A stretch of DNA of 64,000 bases from an uncultured Lentisphaerota bacterium (lineage in GTDB: Bacteria; Verrucomicrobiota; Lentisphaeria; Oligosphaerales; CAITYL01). How positions within the stretch are numbered: position 1 is the first letter of the stretch; every line of letters starts with the position of its first letter. Below the pieces are notes generated by a model that did no database searches, was not told the origin of the DNA, and saw only the letters and a program-made list of their open reading frames with translations. Of the stretch, positions 31,600 to 41,766 are shown piece by piece. The stretch lies in contig CAIXRA010000025.1 of NCBI GenBank assembly GCA_903921725.1, positions 1 through 64,000 of the forward strand, in the 5' to 3' direction. A program made the translations under genes and the position numbers.

Positions 31600-32301
31600 T
31601 CAGGCTTGGCGGAGTTCCCGCGGCGGCACGAACACCGCCGGCCGGACATAGACCGGCTGGCAGGACGCCTCGCGCTCCGCCGCGCCGCCGGGCGGCGGCC
31701 ATCCCGGAACATCCAGCAACAGGGAGGCGTCCAGCATTTCCTGCGGTGCTGTCTGCGTGCGGAGATTGTCCGGCAGGACCGCCGTCAGGCGCGGGCTGGC
31801 AAGCCAGGTGATGATGCCGGCCGCCGCTACAGCCTCCGCAACCAGTGAGGCTTCAAGGACCGCAGGCTCCTGAAGCATGCTCCATCTGCCGTCGGCAAGC
31901 CGATAGACCCCCAGGATCAGCTGCCCCTGGCGTGCATCGTGAAGGACGCCGACAGTTGCGGAGGCCGCGCCACCCGCCGCCTGCCTGGCCAGCGCCAGGT
32001 CGCTTGAAATGCCGCGCATTCCCGCGCCGGACGCGGCGCAGATTCCCATGACCAGCGAGATGCCGACCCGCAGGCCGGAGAAGCTTCCCGGCCCCGTCCC
32101 GACCGTCCACTGCCCGCATTCCGCAGGCGTCAGGCCGGCGGAGTGGAACTGTTCCGAGATCCATCGGGCGAGTTTCGCGTCGCTTTCCCGGCCGGAAACC
32201 GGCATGTTCGCGGCCAGCACGAGCGCCCCGTTCCTCTTCACGGCCAGCGCGGCCCCGGCGGAGGTGTCGAGCGCCGCTTCAATTGTCGATTGACTGCTCA
32301 T
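31600..32301 (-). CDS. tsaB: tRNA threonylcarbamoyladenosine biosynthesis protein TsaB
   Basis: The start is ATG 32301, giving 233 residues. The N-terminal ASKHA fold is seen in AALDTSAGAALAVKRNG, and the conserved block TVGTGPGSFSGLRVGI (about 66-81) is diagnostic. TsaB is the non-catalytic partner of TsaD in the complex that adds threonylcarbamoyl to A37 of ANN-reading tRNAs. It contrasts with miaA at the other side of the prophage, which modifies the same position in other tRNAs. It is 227 bp downstream of gapA, past a terminator. Confidence 0.92.
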   Translation of the reverse strand: MSSQSTIEAALDTSAGAALAVKRNGALVLAANMPVSGRESDAKLARWISEQFHSAGLTPAECGQWTVGTGPGSFSGLRVGISLVMGICAASGAGMRGISSDLALARQAAGGAASATVGVLHDARQGQLILGVYRLADGRWSMLQEPAVLEASLVAEAVAAAGIITWLASPRLTAVLPDNLRTQTAPQEMLDASLLLDVPGWPPPGGAAEREASCQPVYVRPAVFVPPRELRQA

Positions 32302-32473
32302 GGCAACTCCTGAAACCGGCGGCCCGGATTGAACCCGATGCCGTTCACTTCGGAACGGGACGATTGGACGGGCTTGCTGGAATTCCGTAACGTACTCGCG
32401 GATGCGGCGGTCGTCACGGCCCCCGGAAACAATACGCGGCGGCGCCGGACTCCGCGCGGCCGCCGAAAACACG

Positions 32474-32502
32474 GACGGCGGCCGGAAAGACCGGCCGCCG
32501 TC
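32474..32502 (-). terminator. Terminator downstream of gapA
   Basis: A perfect 12-bp stem (32474-32485 with 32491-32502) has a 5-nt loop and is followed on the - strand by a short T run (GTTTTC). It separates gapA from tsaB. Confidence 0.8.
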
Positions 32503-32527
32503 GTGTGCGAAGATCGCCGAAGCGGGA

Positions 32528-33646
<1,119 letters not shown>

Positions 33647-33784
33647 TCACCGCTCCCCGGCGGCGGCCGGCGCGGAAGCAAAACAAAAACAGTTCTAACA
33701 TAACGGCACACCCGCCAAAAACAACCAAAAACCGGAAAAATCCGGACACGGCGGCCGGGATGAAAACAACACCCGCCACACCAC

Positions 33785-34579
33785 TCAGTCCCACACCGTC
33801 TGGCTTGCGGGGAACACCGGACCATCGATGCAGGTGCGGGCGTACTCCCAGCCGTCGGGATTGTCCGACTTGCGCTTGATAACGCAGGCGAAGCAGGCGC
33901 CGACGCCGCAGCACATGGCGTGGTCGAGGCTAATCTCACCGTCGAGGCCGTGGAGCAGCAAATCCTTCGCCACCGCCTTCAGCATCGGGTTCGGCCCGCA
34001 GGCGGCGACCGCCACCGGCCGCGGCTGCGCGGCCTTGAGGAACGGCTCCAGCAGCGCCGTGACAAAACCGCGGTGCCCGCGGGAGCCGTCGTTGGTGGCG
34101 ATGCGGACTTCACAGCCGAGCGCCTCAAACTCCTTGACCAGAAGAAGATCAGCCTCCGTCCGCGCGCCGAAGAGGCAGACGGGTTTGCGGGGGCTCCGCC
34201 GCGCCAGCAGATAGGTCGCCGCGCAACCGTAGCCGCCCGCGACAATCACCGGCTGCACGTCCGCCGTCGCCGGCACCGTGAACCCGCACCCCAGCGGCCC
34301 GAGCAGGCTCGCCACCGTGTCCGCCGGTGTTTGGGACAGGCATTCCGTGCCCTCGCCCACCACCTTGTAGATCACGCTCACCGTACCGGCGGCGGGCTCG
34401 ACGTTATAGATGCTGAACGGCCGCCGCAGCACGCGGTGCTCCAGCAGCGGAATCCGCACGTGGACGAACTGCCCCGGCTGCGCGGCGCGCGCAATCTCCG
34501 GCGCATTGAAATCCACCTGGAAATAGTCGCCATGGATGCGGCGGTTGGCGATGATTTGGGATTCGACCTGGTGCTTCAT
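33785..34579 (-). CDS. pyrK: Dihydroorotate dehydrogenase electron transfer subunit
   Basis: The 264-residue protein has an FAD domain (RPFSIYNVE, about 52-60), an NAD-binding region (VIVAGGYGCA) and a C-terminal 2Fe-2S site (CCGVGACFACV with a further Cys about 20 residues later, in RTCID). It passes electrons from dihydroorotate dehydrogenase PyrD to NAD+. pyrD is not in the window, so the PyrD partner must be elsewhere. Related sulfide dehydrogenase subunits have a similar layout and cannot be fully excluded. A weak hairpin with a T run (near 33740-33755) may end the transcript. Confidence 0.85.
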   Translation of the reverse strand: MKHQVESQIIANRRIHGDYFQVDFNAPEIARAAQPGQFVHVRIPLLEHRVLRRPFSIYNVEPAAGTVSVIYKVVGEGTECLSQTPADTVASLLGPLGCGFTVPATADVQPVIVAGGYGCAATYLLARRSPRKPVCLFGARTEADLLLVKEFEALGCEVRIATNDGSRGHRGFVTALLEPFLKAAQPRPVAVAACGPNPMLKAVAKDLLLHGLDGEISLDHAMCCGVGACFACVIKRKSDNPDGWEYARTCIDGPVFPASQTVWD

Positions 34580-34654
34580 GTGATGTCGGATTTTCCGGTT
34601 TTTGAGTTCGCTTTTTTCCCGTATCGCCCCCGCATTGACGGCCGTTCCGGTGCG

Positions 34655-34945
34655 CTACTTCGACTTCGGACGCTTTGCAAACTCCTTGCGGAGCGCGTCC
34701 TTCTCCTCGTCCCGCGCATCGTTCAGGCGCGCGATTTCCGCGGTGGATTCCGCACGGATCTTGTCCTGCGACGCCGGGTCCCCGGCCTGCCGGCGGAAAT
34801 CCATCTCCGCCGTGAGCTTGATCTGCGCGATCTTCGCCTCGTAGAGGGAATGCACGTCCGCCAGCTTCAGCTTCTGCGGCTGCGTCAGTTCAACGCTCTT
34901 TTCCCCGCCGAACCGCTCCATTGCACGCTCATAGGAACTTTTCAT
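34655..34945 (-). CDS. Small charged helical protein, unknown
   Basis: ATG 34945 has GGAGG upstream; 96 residues. The sequence is rich in Glu, Lys and Ala and looks like one long helix or coiled coil (KLADVHSLYEAKIAQIKLTA, then EIARLNDARDEEKDALRKEF). No membrane segment or cysteine is seen. I do not recognise a family. It starts 30 bp after the ferritin-VIT1 gene on the same strand and is probably co-transcribed with it. Confidence 0.75.
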   Translation of the reverse strand: MKSSYERAMERFGGEKSVELTQPQKLKLADVHSLYEAKIAQIKLTAEMDFRRQAGDPASQDKIRAESTAEIARLNDARDEEKDALRKEFAKRPKSK

Positions 34946-34974
34946 GAAATCCTCCATGCGCCCGTCGGCGCGCC

Positions 34975-36117
34975 TCATCCACCCAGTTGCACGCCGATCA
35001 GCCGTCCGATGCCGAAGGTGACGGCGGCGGCGGCAAGGCCGAAAACCATCATCCGCGCGCCGGACCACAACGGATTCTTCCCTGTGAAAAGCGTGATGAA
35101 CGCTCCGACGCCGAACAGGCCGAGCGTGCTTAATACCACGCTCCACGCCAGCGCCGGCATGCCCTTGGTCAAAACGTACGGCAGCACCGGCAGCACCGCG
35201 CCGCCCGCGAAGAGGAAGAAGGAGGTCAGCGCCGCCTCCCAGGCCGAGCCGCCGAGATCTTCGGGGTTGATTCCCAATTCCTCGCGCGACAGCGTGTCCA
35301 GCGCCTTCTCCGGATCGTCCAGCAGCCGGCCCGCCAGCTTCCGCGCCTCCTCGGGCGACATGCCTTTGGCCTGATAGATAAGGGTCAGCTCCTCGCGCTC
35401 CGACTCCGGGTCACCGGCCAGCTCGTCGCGCTCGATCGCAATCTGATTCTCGTACAGCTCGCGCGAACTGGTCACGGAGAGCCATTCCCCGAGCGCCATC
35501 GAGATCGCGCCAGCCAGCAGCCCGGCCACGCCCGTGACCAGCACGGCGTGGGAATCCGTGGCATGGGCGCCGACAGCCGCTCCGGCCACCCCCATGACCA
35601 GGCTGAAGTTCGACACCAGTCCGTCGTTGGCGCCCATCACGCCGGCGCGCAACGCATTGCCGCCCGCCGACCGATGCCGTCCTTCAAGCCGCGCCAGCGC
35701 GCCGCCATCGAGCGTCTTGGTCTCGCGCGACAGGAACCCGAAAATCTTGGCGTGCGAGCGTTCGTCGCGGGAGAGCCCCGCCGCTTCGGCGTCCGCCTGG
35801 CCGCTGTATTCCGCACCGGCGCTGCGCTCGATGGCGGCGACCGTCGGCAACACCATCTTCGCGCCGAGCCGCTTCGCCAGAAAACCCAGCATGCGTGTGC
35901 GGAAGGTCAGGGACGGCTTTGGCACGGCCGCGCCGGCTTCCCGGAGCCGGCCCTCCCAGAACGTAGCGTGCCGCGCCTCCGTCTCCGCCAGCCGGCCGTA
36001 GAGCGTGGCGAGCGAGGCGTTCTCCTCGCACTGCGCGAGCAGGCGGTAGAGCGCCGCCGCGTTGCGTTCCGCCGCGAGGTTCCGCCGGTACCGCTGGATG
36101 TCCGTCTGTTCCGCCAT
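34975..36117 (-). CDS. Ferritin-like / VIT1 (CCC1) fusion membrane transporter
   Basis: I choose ATG 36117 (380 residues). Residues 1-150 are a rubrerythrin/ferritin-like four-helix domain with iron-ligand type motifs (CEEN, ETEARH, RDERSH). Residues about 160-380 are a VIT1 domain with five hydrophobic segments and the start block GVMGANDGLVSNFSLVMGVAGA. Such fusions (MbfA type) export iron or manganese, with the ferritin domain sensing or loading the metal. It lies in a cluster of - strand genes with the small charged protein downstream. Substrate is inferred from family. Confidence 0.9.
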   Translation of the reverse strand: MAEQTDIQRYRRNLAAERNAAALYRLLAQCEENASLATLYGRLAETEARHATFWEGRLREAGAAVPKPSLTFRTRMLGFLAKRLGAKMVLPTVAAIERSAGAEYSGQADAEAAGLSRDERSHAKIFGFLSRETKTLDGGALARLEGRHRSAGGNALRAGVMGANDGLVSNFSLVMGVAGAAVGAHATDSHAVLVTGVAGLLAGAISMALGEWLSVTSSRELYENQIAIERDELAGDPESEREELTLIYQAKGMSPEEARKLAGRLLDDPEKALDTLSREELGINPEDLGGSAWEAALTSFFLFAGGAVLPVLPYVLTKGMPALAWSVVLSTLGLFGVGAFITLFTGKNPLWSGARMMVFGLAAAAVTFGIGRLIGVQLGG

Positions 36118-36190
36118 GACTTGTTTTGCTCTTTCGCCGTTTTCCGGCCTGGGATCTTCACCAACCTGCAACAAGTGACGCCGCCTCACC

Positions 36191-36329
36191 GTTTGTAGTT
36201 CCGCCTTCAGGCGGCTGTTCCCCGGCCGCGCCGGCGGCCGCGCCGGGACTGCCGGGCGGGACGCCCGGCAGAAGCGGGCAGGATGCCCACGCTCCCGTCC
36301 TGCGGCCGCCTGAAGGCGGGACTACAAAC
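36191..36329. mobile_element. 139-bp MITE-like element with 24-bp terminal inverted repeats (copy 2)
   Basis: Ends 36191-36214 and 36306-36329 are inverted repeats with one mismatch, starting GTTTGTAGTTCC. Same ends and length as the 18300-18437 copy. The interior contains GGGCATCCTGCC-type sequence in inverse orientation, shared with the repeat block near 31486. The 36118-36392 gap otherwise holds nothing recognisable. Confidence 0.8.
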
Positions 36330-36392
36330 AGGCACACACCAAAAACCGGCGCAGGCGCTGCCGTGTAACATACCGCGGAAAGCGGCGGCCGC

Positions 36393-37673
36393 TCACACCT
36401 TGCAGAGAGGCGGCCAGTGGATGGGGAGCGGGAAGGCGCGGCGCACGAATTCGCCGTCGAGCGCAAGGTCGCCGACGGACGGCGGGAACGGCCCGAACAG
36501 CAGGCGCGCAAGATCGGCCTGCGGCAGCGCAAGGTCCGCCGGGCCGCCGGTGCGGTCGGTCTTGCACCAGAGCCCGTCGCCGGCGCCGGCCAAGCAGACC
36601 GTCTCGCCGCCGTCGGTGTTGCGGATCCGGAACTCGCCGCGCCAGCCGGACAGCCGCCGCGCCAGCACGTTCCGGTACGCGTCCAGCGTGTTGCGCAGCG
36701 ACAGGATGCGGTACATGCCGAGCGGCTCCACCCGCACCCCGCCCGCGAAACGGAGGAAAACCTGCTCCCGCGGCGTCTCGCCCGCCGCCGGCGGCAGCAC
36801 GGCCAGCGGTTCCGCGGCGCCGCCCCCGGCCAGCAGGAAGCGCACGATGCGTTCCAGCGCGGCGGGCTCCCCGGCGTATTCCACGATGCGGTTCTGCGCC
36901 GCGTGGTGCGCAAGGTAGGCGAAGCCGGAGTCCGGCTCGTCGCAGATCCAGACGGCGAGCCCCGGCCGCTGCATGACCAGCGCGAACTCCGCCTCCCCTC
37001 GCTCGCAGCGGTACGGCAGCGCGGAATAGGCCTGCCACATGCGGGCGAGGTCCGCCGCGGCGCCGGCGTACGGACGCGGCTGCCAGAGGTTGAACGCGGC
37101 CTCCCGCCCCGCGGCGTCCGCGGAAGCCCGGAGCGCGGCGGCGTCCCAGTCGCTGCCCGGCCCTTCCGAACGGCTGCGGGCGGCGGGGAACGCGAACGGG
37201 GAGCGCCGGGACGGGGCATCGTCCAGAAAACGCCGCGAAAGCTGCACCATGCGCGTGCTGCCGCACTGCTCCCAGCCGAAGCGCAGGTAGCGCAGGCGTT
37301 CGCCACTGCTGAGCCAGCTCACGGCCGCTCCGGAGGCGGTCATCCGTTCGATGGCGGCACGCATCAGTTCGCCCATGTAGCCGCGGTTGCGGAACAGCGG
37401 ATGGCAGAAGAGCTGGCCGACGCCCGCGGCGTCCAGGCAGGCCCCGCCGTCCGCGACCAGCCGCCGGGGCACGATCTGGAGCGCGGCGGCGATCTGCCCC
37501 TGGCACTCGCGCACCAGCCAGTTCTCCATGCGGGAACCGATCTCGCCCGTCATCAGGTCGGGCAGGAAGACGGGGAACGGCGGATGCGCCGGCTTCTCCA
37601 CGCGGAAACTGGCCAGCATCCGTTCCATCAGGATCGGATAATCCGCCGCCGTCCCTTCCCGGATACCGTCCAT
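36393..37673 (-). CDS. GNAT acetyltransferase (Eis-like, with SCP2-like end)
   Basis: I choose ATG 37673, with AGG-rich sequence upstream; 426 residues. Residues about 1-150 form a GNAT domain with acetyl-CoA loop block VGQLFCHPLFRNRGYMGELM. A second degenerate acetyltransferase half follows, and the last 90 residues resemble an SCP2-like fold, the three-part layout of the Eis family. Substrate unknown; relatives acetylate amines or proteins. It precedes the Bat-like operon on the same strand but after a gap of about 50 bases, and may be the last gene of that transcript. Confidence 0.82.
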   Translation of the reverse strand: MDGIREGTAADYPILMERMLASFRVEKPAHPPFPVFLPDLMTGEIGSRMENWLVRECQGQIAAALQIVPRRLVADGGACLDAAGVGQLFCHPLFRNRGYMGELMRAAIERMTASGAAVSWLSSGERLRYLRFGWEQCGSTRMVQLSRRFLDDAPSRRSPFAFPAARSRSEGPGSDWDAAALRASADAAGREAAFNLWQPRPYAGAAADLARMWQAYSALPYRCERGEAEFALVMQRPGLAVWICDEPDSGFAYLAHHAAQNRIVEYAGEPAALERIVRFLLAGGGAAEPLAVLPPAAGETPREQVFLRFAGGVRVEPLGMYRILSLRNTLDAYRNVLARRLSGWRGEFRIRNTDGGETVCLAGAGDGLWCKTDRTGGPADLALPQADLARLLFGPFPPSVGDLALDGEFVRRAFPLPIHWPPLCKV

Positions 37674-37725
37674 CAAAACCTCCCGCCTGCCGTTCCCGCC
37701 TTTAGAAACGTGCAGGTGCCGTCCG

Positions 37726-39258
37726 TTACTTTCCCTTTTCGCGGAGTTCGGCGGCGCGGCGCTGCAGCAGTTCCAGCGCGGCGTCGCCGCTGCATTCCCC
37801 GCCGTCGTCAGACGGCATGGAGAAAAAGAAACTGCCGGCGCGGAAAACCGCGACCGCCTTGCCGATGCACTCCGCCGCCGCGGCGTATTCTTTGCGCGAC
37901 TCCGCGATACGGGCGAGCTTGAGCCAGGCGTTGGCGTCGAACACCGTATTGTCCGGCTTCATGGCGACAACCCTGCGGTAGAGCGCCTCCGAGCCGGCAT
38001 CGTTGTGCTTGAACATGATCTCGGCCATCTGGTACACCGCCTCCTCGCCGCTGCTTGGCGCGGCCGACTCCCCGCCAAACCGCTGCCGCGGGCCGATGAC
38101 AATCCTGACACGCCCGTCTTTCGGCTCCGCCAGCACGGCCTTGGCGGCCTCCTCTAGCGCCTTCATCGCGGCGGCGCGGTCGGCCTCCGCCTTCTTTGCG
38201 TCGCCCTGGGCGGCCCGCACCAGCGAACGCAGGTAGAGCGCCTGCGGGCCGGTTGCGTTCTCCAGCAGCCCCGCGGCGTCCGCGGTGAGGCGCATCGCGA
38301 CCAGATCGGAGATGATCGCATCGGTTTCCGATGCCGTATCCGGGTTGGATATCCGCACTTTTCCGGCGATGCGCGCAGGCGAGTTCAGCTTCGCCGCCAG
38401 CTTCACATACAACAGCGTCACGCGATCACGCATGCTGCCGTAGGTGATTGCATACAGCCCCTTCTCCTTCTGCGCGGGGTCGAACTCTTCCCAAAACTTC
38501 TCCTGCAAACTTCCGGCGATGATCGCGGTGCCGCACAGGTTGAGGCAGGCATCATCCTGCCACGACAGCCAGCCGCGTGCGGACACGGTCAGCGCGTCGT
38601 CATACAGCCAGAGCGACTGGAGGAGCGCGGCCAGCGCGGCGGTCGTCCGGCGCCCCGTCTCGTTGGCGGAGGCGGACGTGAGCAGCAGCAGCCGCAGGCT
38701 CTCCGGCTTGATCCCGCCGTCCAGCACCGCCCGCGACAGCGCCGCGGAGAACGATTTCGTGTCCAGGCGGTCCAGCATCTGCCACATCACCTGGGCCGCA
38801 TTCTGCCGCTGCTCCGCATCCTCCCACATCAGCAGCACCAGCGGCACCAAGCCGGCGCCGGATTTGGCGAGCTGAACATCCCAGTTGCGGCGGACTTCCG
38901 GATCCTGCAGCGGCGACCCGAGAAGACCCTTCACGCGGCCGGCGTCCAGATCCGGCACCACCAGCCAGCGGAGCTTCGCCCAAACACGGCCAGCGCGCAG
39001 GCGCACTTCCGGATCCTTGGATTCCAGTTCGCGGCGCACGGACTCCCGCGCTTCAAACCCGGCCTCGACCAGCTGCTTCTCCGCCGCCTCACGCTCCGCA
39101 AACGTTTCGGCGCCCAGCTGGCGGATTAGCTGCTCGGGTGGCGTGGTGGCGGGCGCGGGCGCCGCATGCAGAACGGGAATCAACGCGAACGCGCCGAGCA
39201 GCGCGCAGCCGGCCGCCAACCGCAGGAAACCGCAATCAGACTGTCGCGGATTGTTCAT
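37726..39258 (-). CDS. Secreted helical-repeat (HEAT/TPR-like) protein of the Bat-like operon
   Basis: ATG 39258 overlaps the preceding gene's stop (ATGA), and a signal peptide follows (about 1-32, ending LHA). The 510-residue product begins with a HEAT-like segment (EQLIRQLGAETFAEREAAEK, then RRELESKDPEVRLRAGRVWA), typical of PVC secreted proteins, and ends with TPR-like helices (YRRVVAMKPDNTVFDANAWL, KLARIAESRKEYAAAAECI). It likely acts as a periplasmic protein-protein scaffold. No enzymatic motif is recognised. It is the last gene of the operon that starts at moxR. Confidence 0.75.
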   Translation of the reverse strand: MNNPRQSDCGFLRLAAGCALLGAFALIPVLHAAPAPATTPPEQLIRQLGAETFAEREAAEKQLVEAGFEARESVRRELESKDPEVRLRAGRVWAKLRWLVVPDLDAGRVKGLLGSPLQDPEVRRNWDVQLAKSGAGLVPLVLLMWEDAEQRQNAAQVMWQMLDRLDTKSFSAALSRAVLDGGIKPESLRLLLLTSASANETGRRTTAALAALLQSLWLYDDALTVSARGWLSWQDDACLNLCGTAIIAGSLQEKFWEEFDPAQKEKGLYAITYGSMRDRVTLLYVKLAAKLNSPARIAGKVRISNPDTASETDAIISDLVAMRLTADAAGLLENATGPQALYLRSLVRAAQGDAKKAEADRAAAMKALEEAAKAVLAEPKDGRVRIVIGPRQRFGGESAAPSSGEEAVYQMAEIMFKHNDAGSEALYRRVVAMKPDNTVFDANAWLKLARIAESRKEYAAAAECIGKAVAVFRAGSFFFSMPSDDGGECSGDAALELLQRRAAELREKGK

Positions 39259-40130
39259 GGCTTGGCCTCCGCCTTGGGTGTGCTCTGCAGGGAATGCAGA
39301 AAACGATCCATCACCTGACCGACGGCATCGGCCAGCTTCTCGCCGTCTGCCTTGTAGCGGTGCTCGAAGGCCTTGCCCAGCGGCGTCCGCCCCTTGACCA
39401 CGATGTCCGCAAGCTCGTCGAGCCCCTCGACCTTCAGGCCGTCCACCAGATCCTGCACCTTCAATTCGCGGGTGCCCATCGCCACCGAGACATCGCGACA
39501 GAGCCGGTAGCGCTCCGCGTCCATCAGGCGCAGCCGGTAAGCCAGCCGGCCGCACCAGGCCAGCGTGCAGGAGGAACCGTCCGGCGGAATGACGAACAGG
39601 GCGACCTGATTCCGTTGCCGGAGGCAGACCCGCGTGGCGCGGTCCGCGCGGAGTTCGAGGCGCGTGGAGGAAAGCGTGCCGCCGGTTCCGAGGCGGATCT
39701 CCAGCGTCTTGGCCGCCGCGTCATATTTCGGCACCAGCATCGGTTTCGGGCCGTCGAACGGAAGCACCAGCCCCGCCGGCTTCACCGTCAGCCCGGCCGA
39801 CACGTCCGCCATCACCAGCGCGCCGATGGTCTGGAAGTCGAGATCGAAGATGAATCCGTTCCCGAGTTCGGCCTTCATCTGGGAGACCGGCGCCGCGACC
39901 GTCACGGAAAAATGCCCCGTCGCCGGCATCTCGCGCCGGTCGTCTCCCAGGGCGGCGCCCGTGGTGGTGGCGGCCATGCCGGGACCGATCCACCGGTTGC
40001 CCATTTGGTTGATTTGCAGTTGGACGCACTGCGCCTCGTTCACCTTGAGCATCTCCTGCGCAAACGCAGGAGCTGCGGAGAACGCCGCCAGAAGAAGCGC
40101 GCGAAGGAGTATCATGAATCGTTGCATCAT
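39255..40130 (-). CDS. Secreted protein of unknown function in the Bat-like operon
   Basis: I choose ATG 40130 because GAAAGG lies about eight bases upstream; ATG 40139 is also in frame. The 291-residue product has a signal peptide (about 1-25, ending AFA). The body is beta-rich (HFSVTVAAPVSQMKAELG, FDLDFQTIGALVMADV), followed by a helical end. No family is recognised. It overlaps the next gene by four bases and so is translated together with it. A periplasmic role is likely from the signal peptide and the operon. Confidence 0.7.
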   Translation of the reverse strand: MMQRFMILLRALLLAAFSAAPAFAQEMLKVNEAQCVQLQINQMGNRWIGPGMAATTTGAALGDDRREMPATGHFSVTVAAPVSQMKAELGNGFIFDLDFQTIGALVMADVSAGLTVKPAGLVLPFDGPKPMLVPKYDAAAKTLEIRLGTGGTLSSTRLELRADRATRVCLRQRNQVALFVIPPDGSSCTLAWCGRLAYRLRLMDAERYRLCRDVSVAMGTRELKVQDLVDGLKVEGLDELADIVVKGRTPLGKAFEHRYKADGEKLADAVGQVMDRFLHSLQSTPKAEAKP

Positions 40131-40239
40131 GGTCGTCATCCTTTCAGCCGGAATCCCGATTGTCATCCGCGAAACCGGATCCGCATAATAGGCCGGACGG
40201 AACCCACCCGGTTCATTTCCGGGCGACGTCCGCGCCCAA

Positions 40240-41733
40240 TCACTCCTCAATCATCTGCGGCTGGTTGTCGGTGGCATTCTTTTCCTTCTCGCCCGCCTTC
40301 TCCTCCGCCTTGTCGTCCGGGATCTTGAACTCCATCTTCGCGAACGCCGCCAGCGGCGAGGAGAACTCGCCGAAATTCCCGCTGCTGCCCTTCAGCACGC
40401 CGTCGCGCAGCTCGGCCAGGTTCGCCGTCACAACCCCGCCGGCAGCCAGCTGCAGGCGAACATCGCCGGGGTTGCGCCGGGCCTTTCCCGCCTTCTCCGG
40501 GGAAATAACAATCTCCACGATGCGTTCCAGCGGAATCTCCATCGGTTCGGCGTACGCCGTCTCCAAACGCACCTTGCCGCCGGTGACGGAGACAATCCTG
40601 CCCGACAGCGAGTCGCCGTTATTGAAGACCAGGGTATCCTGCGTGCTCTTCGCCGTCCCCTCGCCGACGGGCTTGCTCCGCCCGTTCCATTTGGCGATGC
40701 GGATGTTGGCGATGCGCGGCTGGCCCTGCACGTCGTTGAACATGATGCACTTGCCGTCGCCCTTGAAGTCGGCGGAATCGGTCCACTCCTTGACCTGCTT
40801 CCCATCCACCAACAGGATGATCTTGCGCGACTTGCGGTCGGCCAGCACCGTCACATGCGCCTTTCCGCTGGAGGAATGGCGGCCGGATGAGAGCGCCGTC
40901 TCGCCGCTTCCCAGCTGACGCATCCCCTCAGAGCGGGTGCGGCGCATCAGCGACACGGAGCCCATGCCGTACTGGAACGCCAGCGTGTACCCCTCGCTCT
41001 CGTAGGAGTTGCCAGAAACCTTGCCTGTGAAGAACGTGAACGAAAGCGAGCAAACCCGGTCCCACGCTAGGTCGAACTCCATCCGAGCGGAGTCCGGCAT
41101 CTCGGCAATCTCGCGTCCGATTGAACCACCGCTGCCGCCGCGCAGCATGACCAGGGCGCCAGCCTTGAACTCCCACTGCTGCTTGGCGTTGCCGTACGGC
41201 GAGACCCAGCCCTCCAGCCCGCCGGGACCGGAGTACAACGCGGCGCCCGTGTTCGAGCCCGGCTCAACCTTGGACACCATCTGCCGCGGAATCGTCAGTT
41301 TTCCGGCATACCAGGTGTCCAGAACCAGGCTCTTGTCGTCCAGCGACTCCAGGTCGCCGGCCAGCACGTCGCCATTGGTCAGCGTGGCACCACCCTTGTG
41401 CGTCCGCATCCCGTCGGCCTTCCGCTCGCCCAGCGTGACCGAGTCCATTCCGTCCAACAGGAACTCCAGCGGGGCCACGCCCTGCTCATGCTTCCAGGCC
41501 AGGCGCCCGTTTTCGCCGCCCTTCACGGACTGCAGCGAGCCGTGCATCGTGTCGCCGTTGCCCATCTTCAGCTCGTCCGCAAACGCCTTCTCCTGCGAAC
41601 TGGCGGTGAACACCGGCGCGGCTTCCTTCGGCGTGGAGGACGGCCCGATCACAATCGCCGCATGCCCCGCACCCGCCATCAAACCCAGCGCACCCGCCAT
41701 CCACAGCACACGCACAGTCTGGTTCTTCTTCAT
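40240..41733 (-). CDS. Secreted LamG-like protein with NGD-repeat modules (short paralogue)
   Basis: ATG 41733 has AGGAG with 7-nt spacing; 497 residues with a signal peptide ending GHA. Two kinds of module alternate. One is a roughly 45-residue NGD module: LKMGNGDTMHGSLQSV, LTNGDVLAGDLESLDDK followed by LVLDTWYAGKL, and FNNGDSLSGRIVSV. The other is a concanavalin/LamG-like sandwich (about 150-330) as in DUF1080 proteins. It is a clear paralogue of the 930-residue protein encoded just upstream. The NGD module is small and all-beta with a GD-x-L-x-G signature. Sugar or polymer binding is a guess. Confidence 0.78.
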   Translation of the reverse strand: MKKNQTVRVLWMAGALGLMAGAGHAAIVIGPSSTPKEAAPVFTASSQEKAFADELKMGNGDTMHGSLQSVKGGENGRLAWKHEQGVAPLEFLLDGMDSVTLGERKADGMRTHKGGATLTNGDVLAGDLESLDDKSLVLDTWYAGKLTIPRQMVSKVEPGSNTGAALYSGPGGLEGWVSPYGNAKQQWEFKAGALVMLRGGSGGSIGREIAEMPDSARMEFDLAWDRVCSLSFTFFTGKVSGNSYESEGYTLAFQYGMGSVSLMRRTRSEGMRQLGSGETALSSGRHSSSGKAHVTVLADRKSRKIILLVDGKQVKEWTDSADFKGDGKCIMFNDVQGQPRIANIRIAKWNGRSKPVGEGTAKSTQDTLVFNNGDSLSGRIVSVTGGKVRLETAYAEPMEIPLERIVEIVISPEKAGKARRNPGDVRLQLAAGGVVTANLAELRDGVLKGSSGNFGEFSSPLAAFAKMEFKIPDDKAEEKAGEKEKNATDNQPQMIEE

Positions 41734-41766
41734 GTTCACGCTCCTTTGATTTCCGCCCGCAGGCGG

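Noticed and set aside
33785..34579. Annotation as sulfide dehydrogenase or NfnA-like subunit instead of PyrK
   Set aside because: The layouts overlap, but length and the CCGVGACFACV ligand block fit PyrK; no paired glutamate-synthase-like subunit lies next to it.
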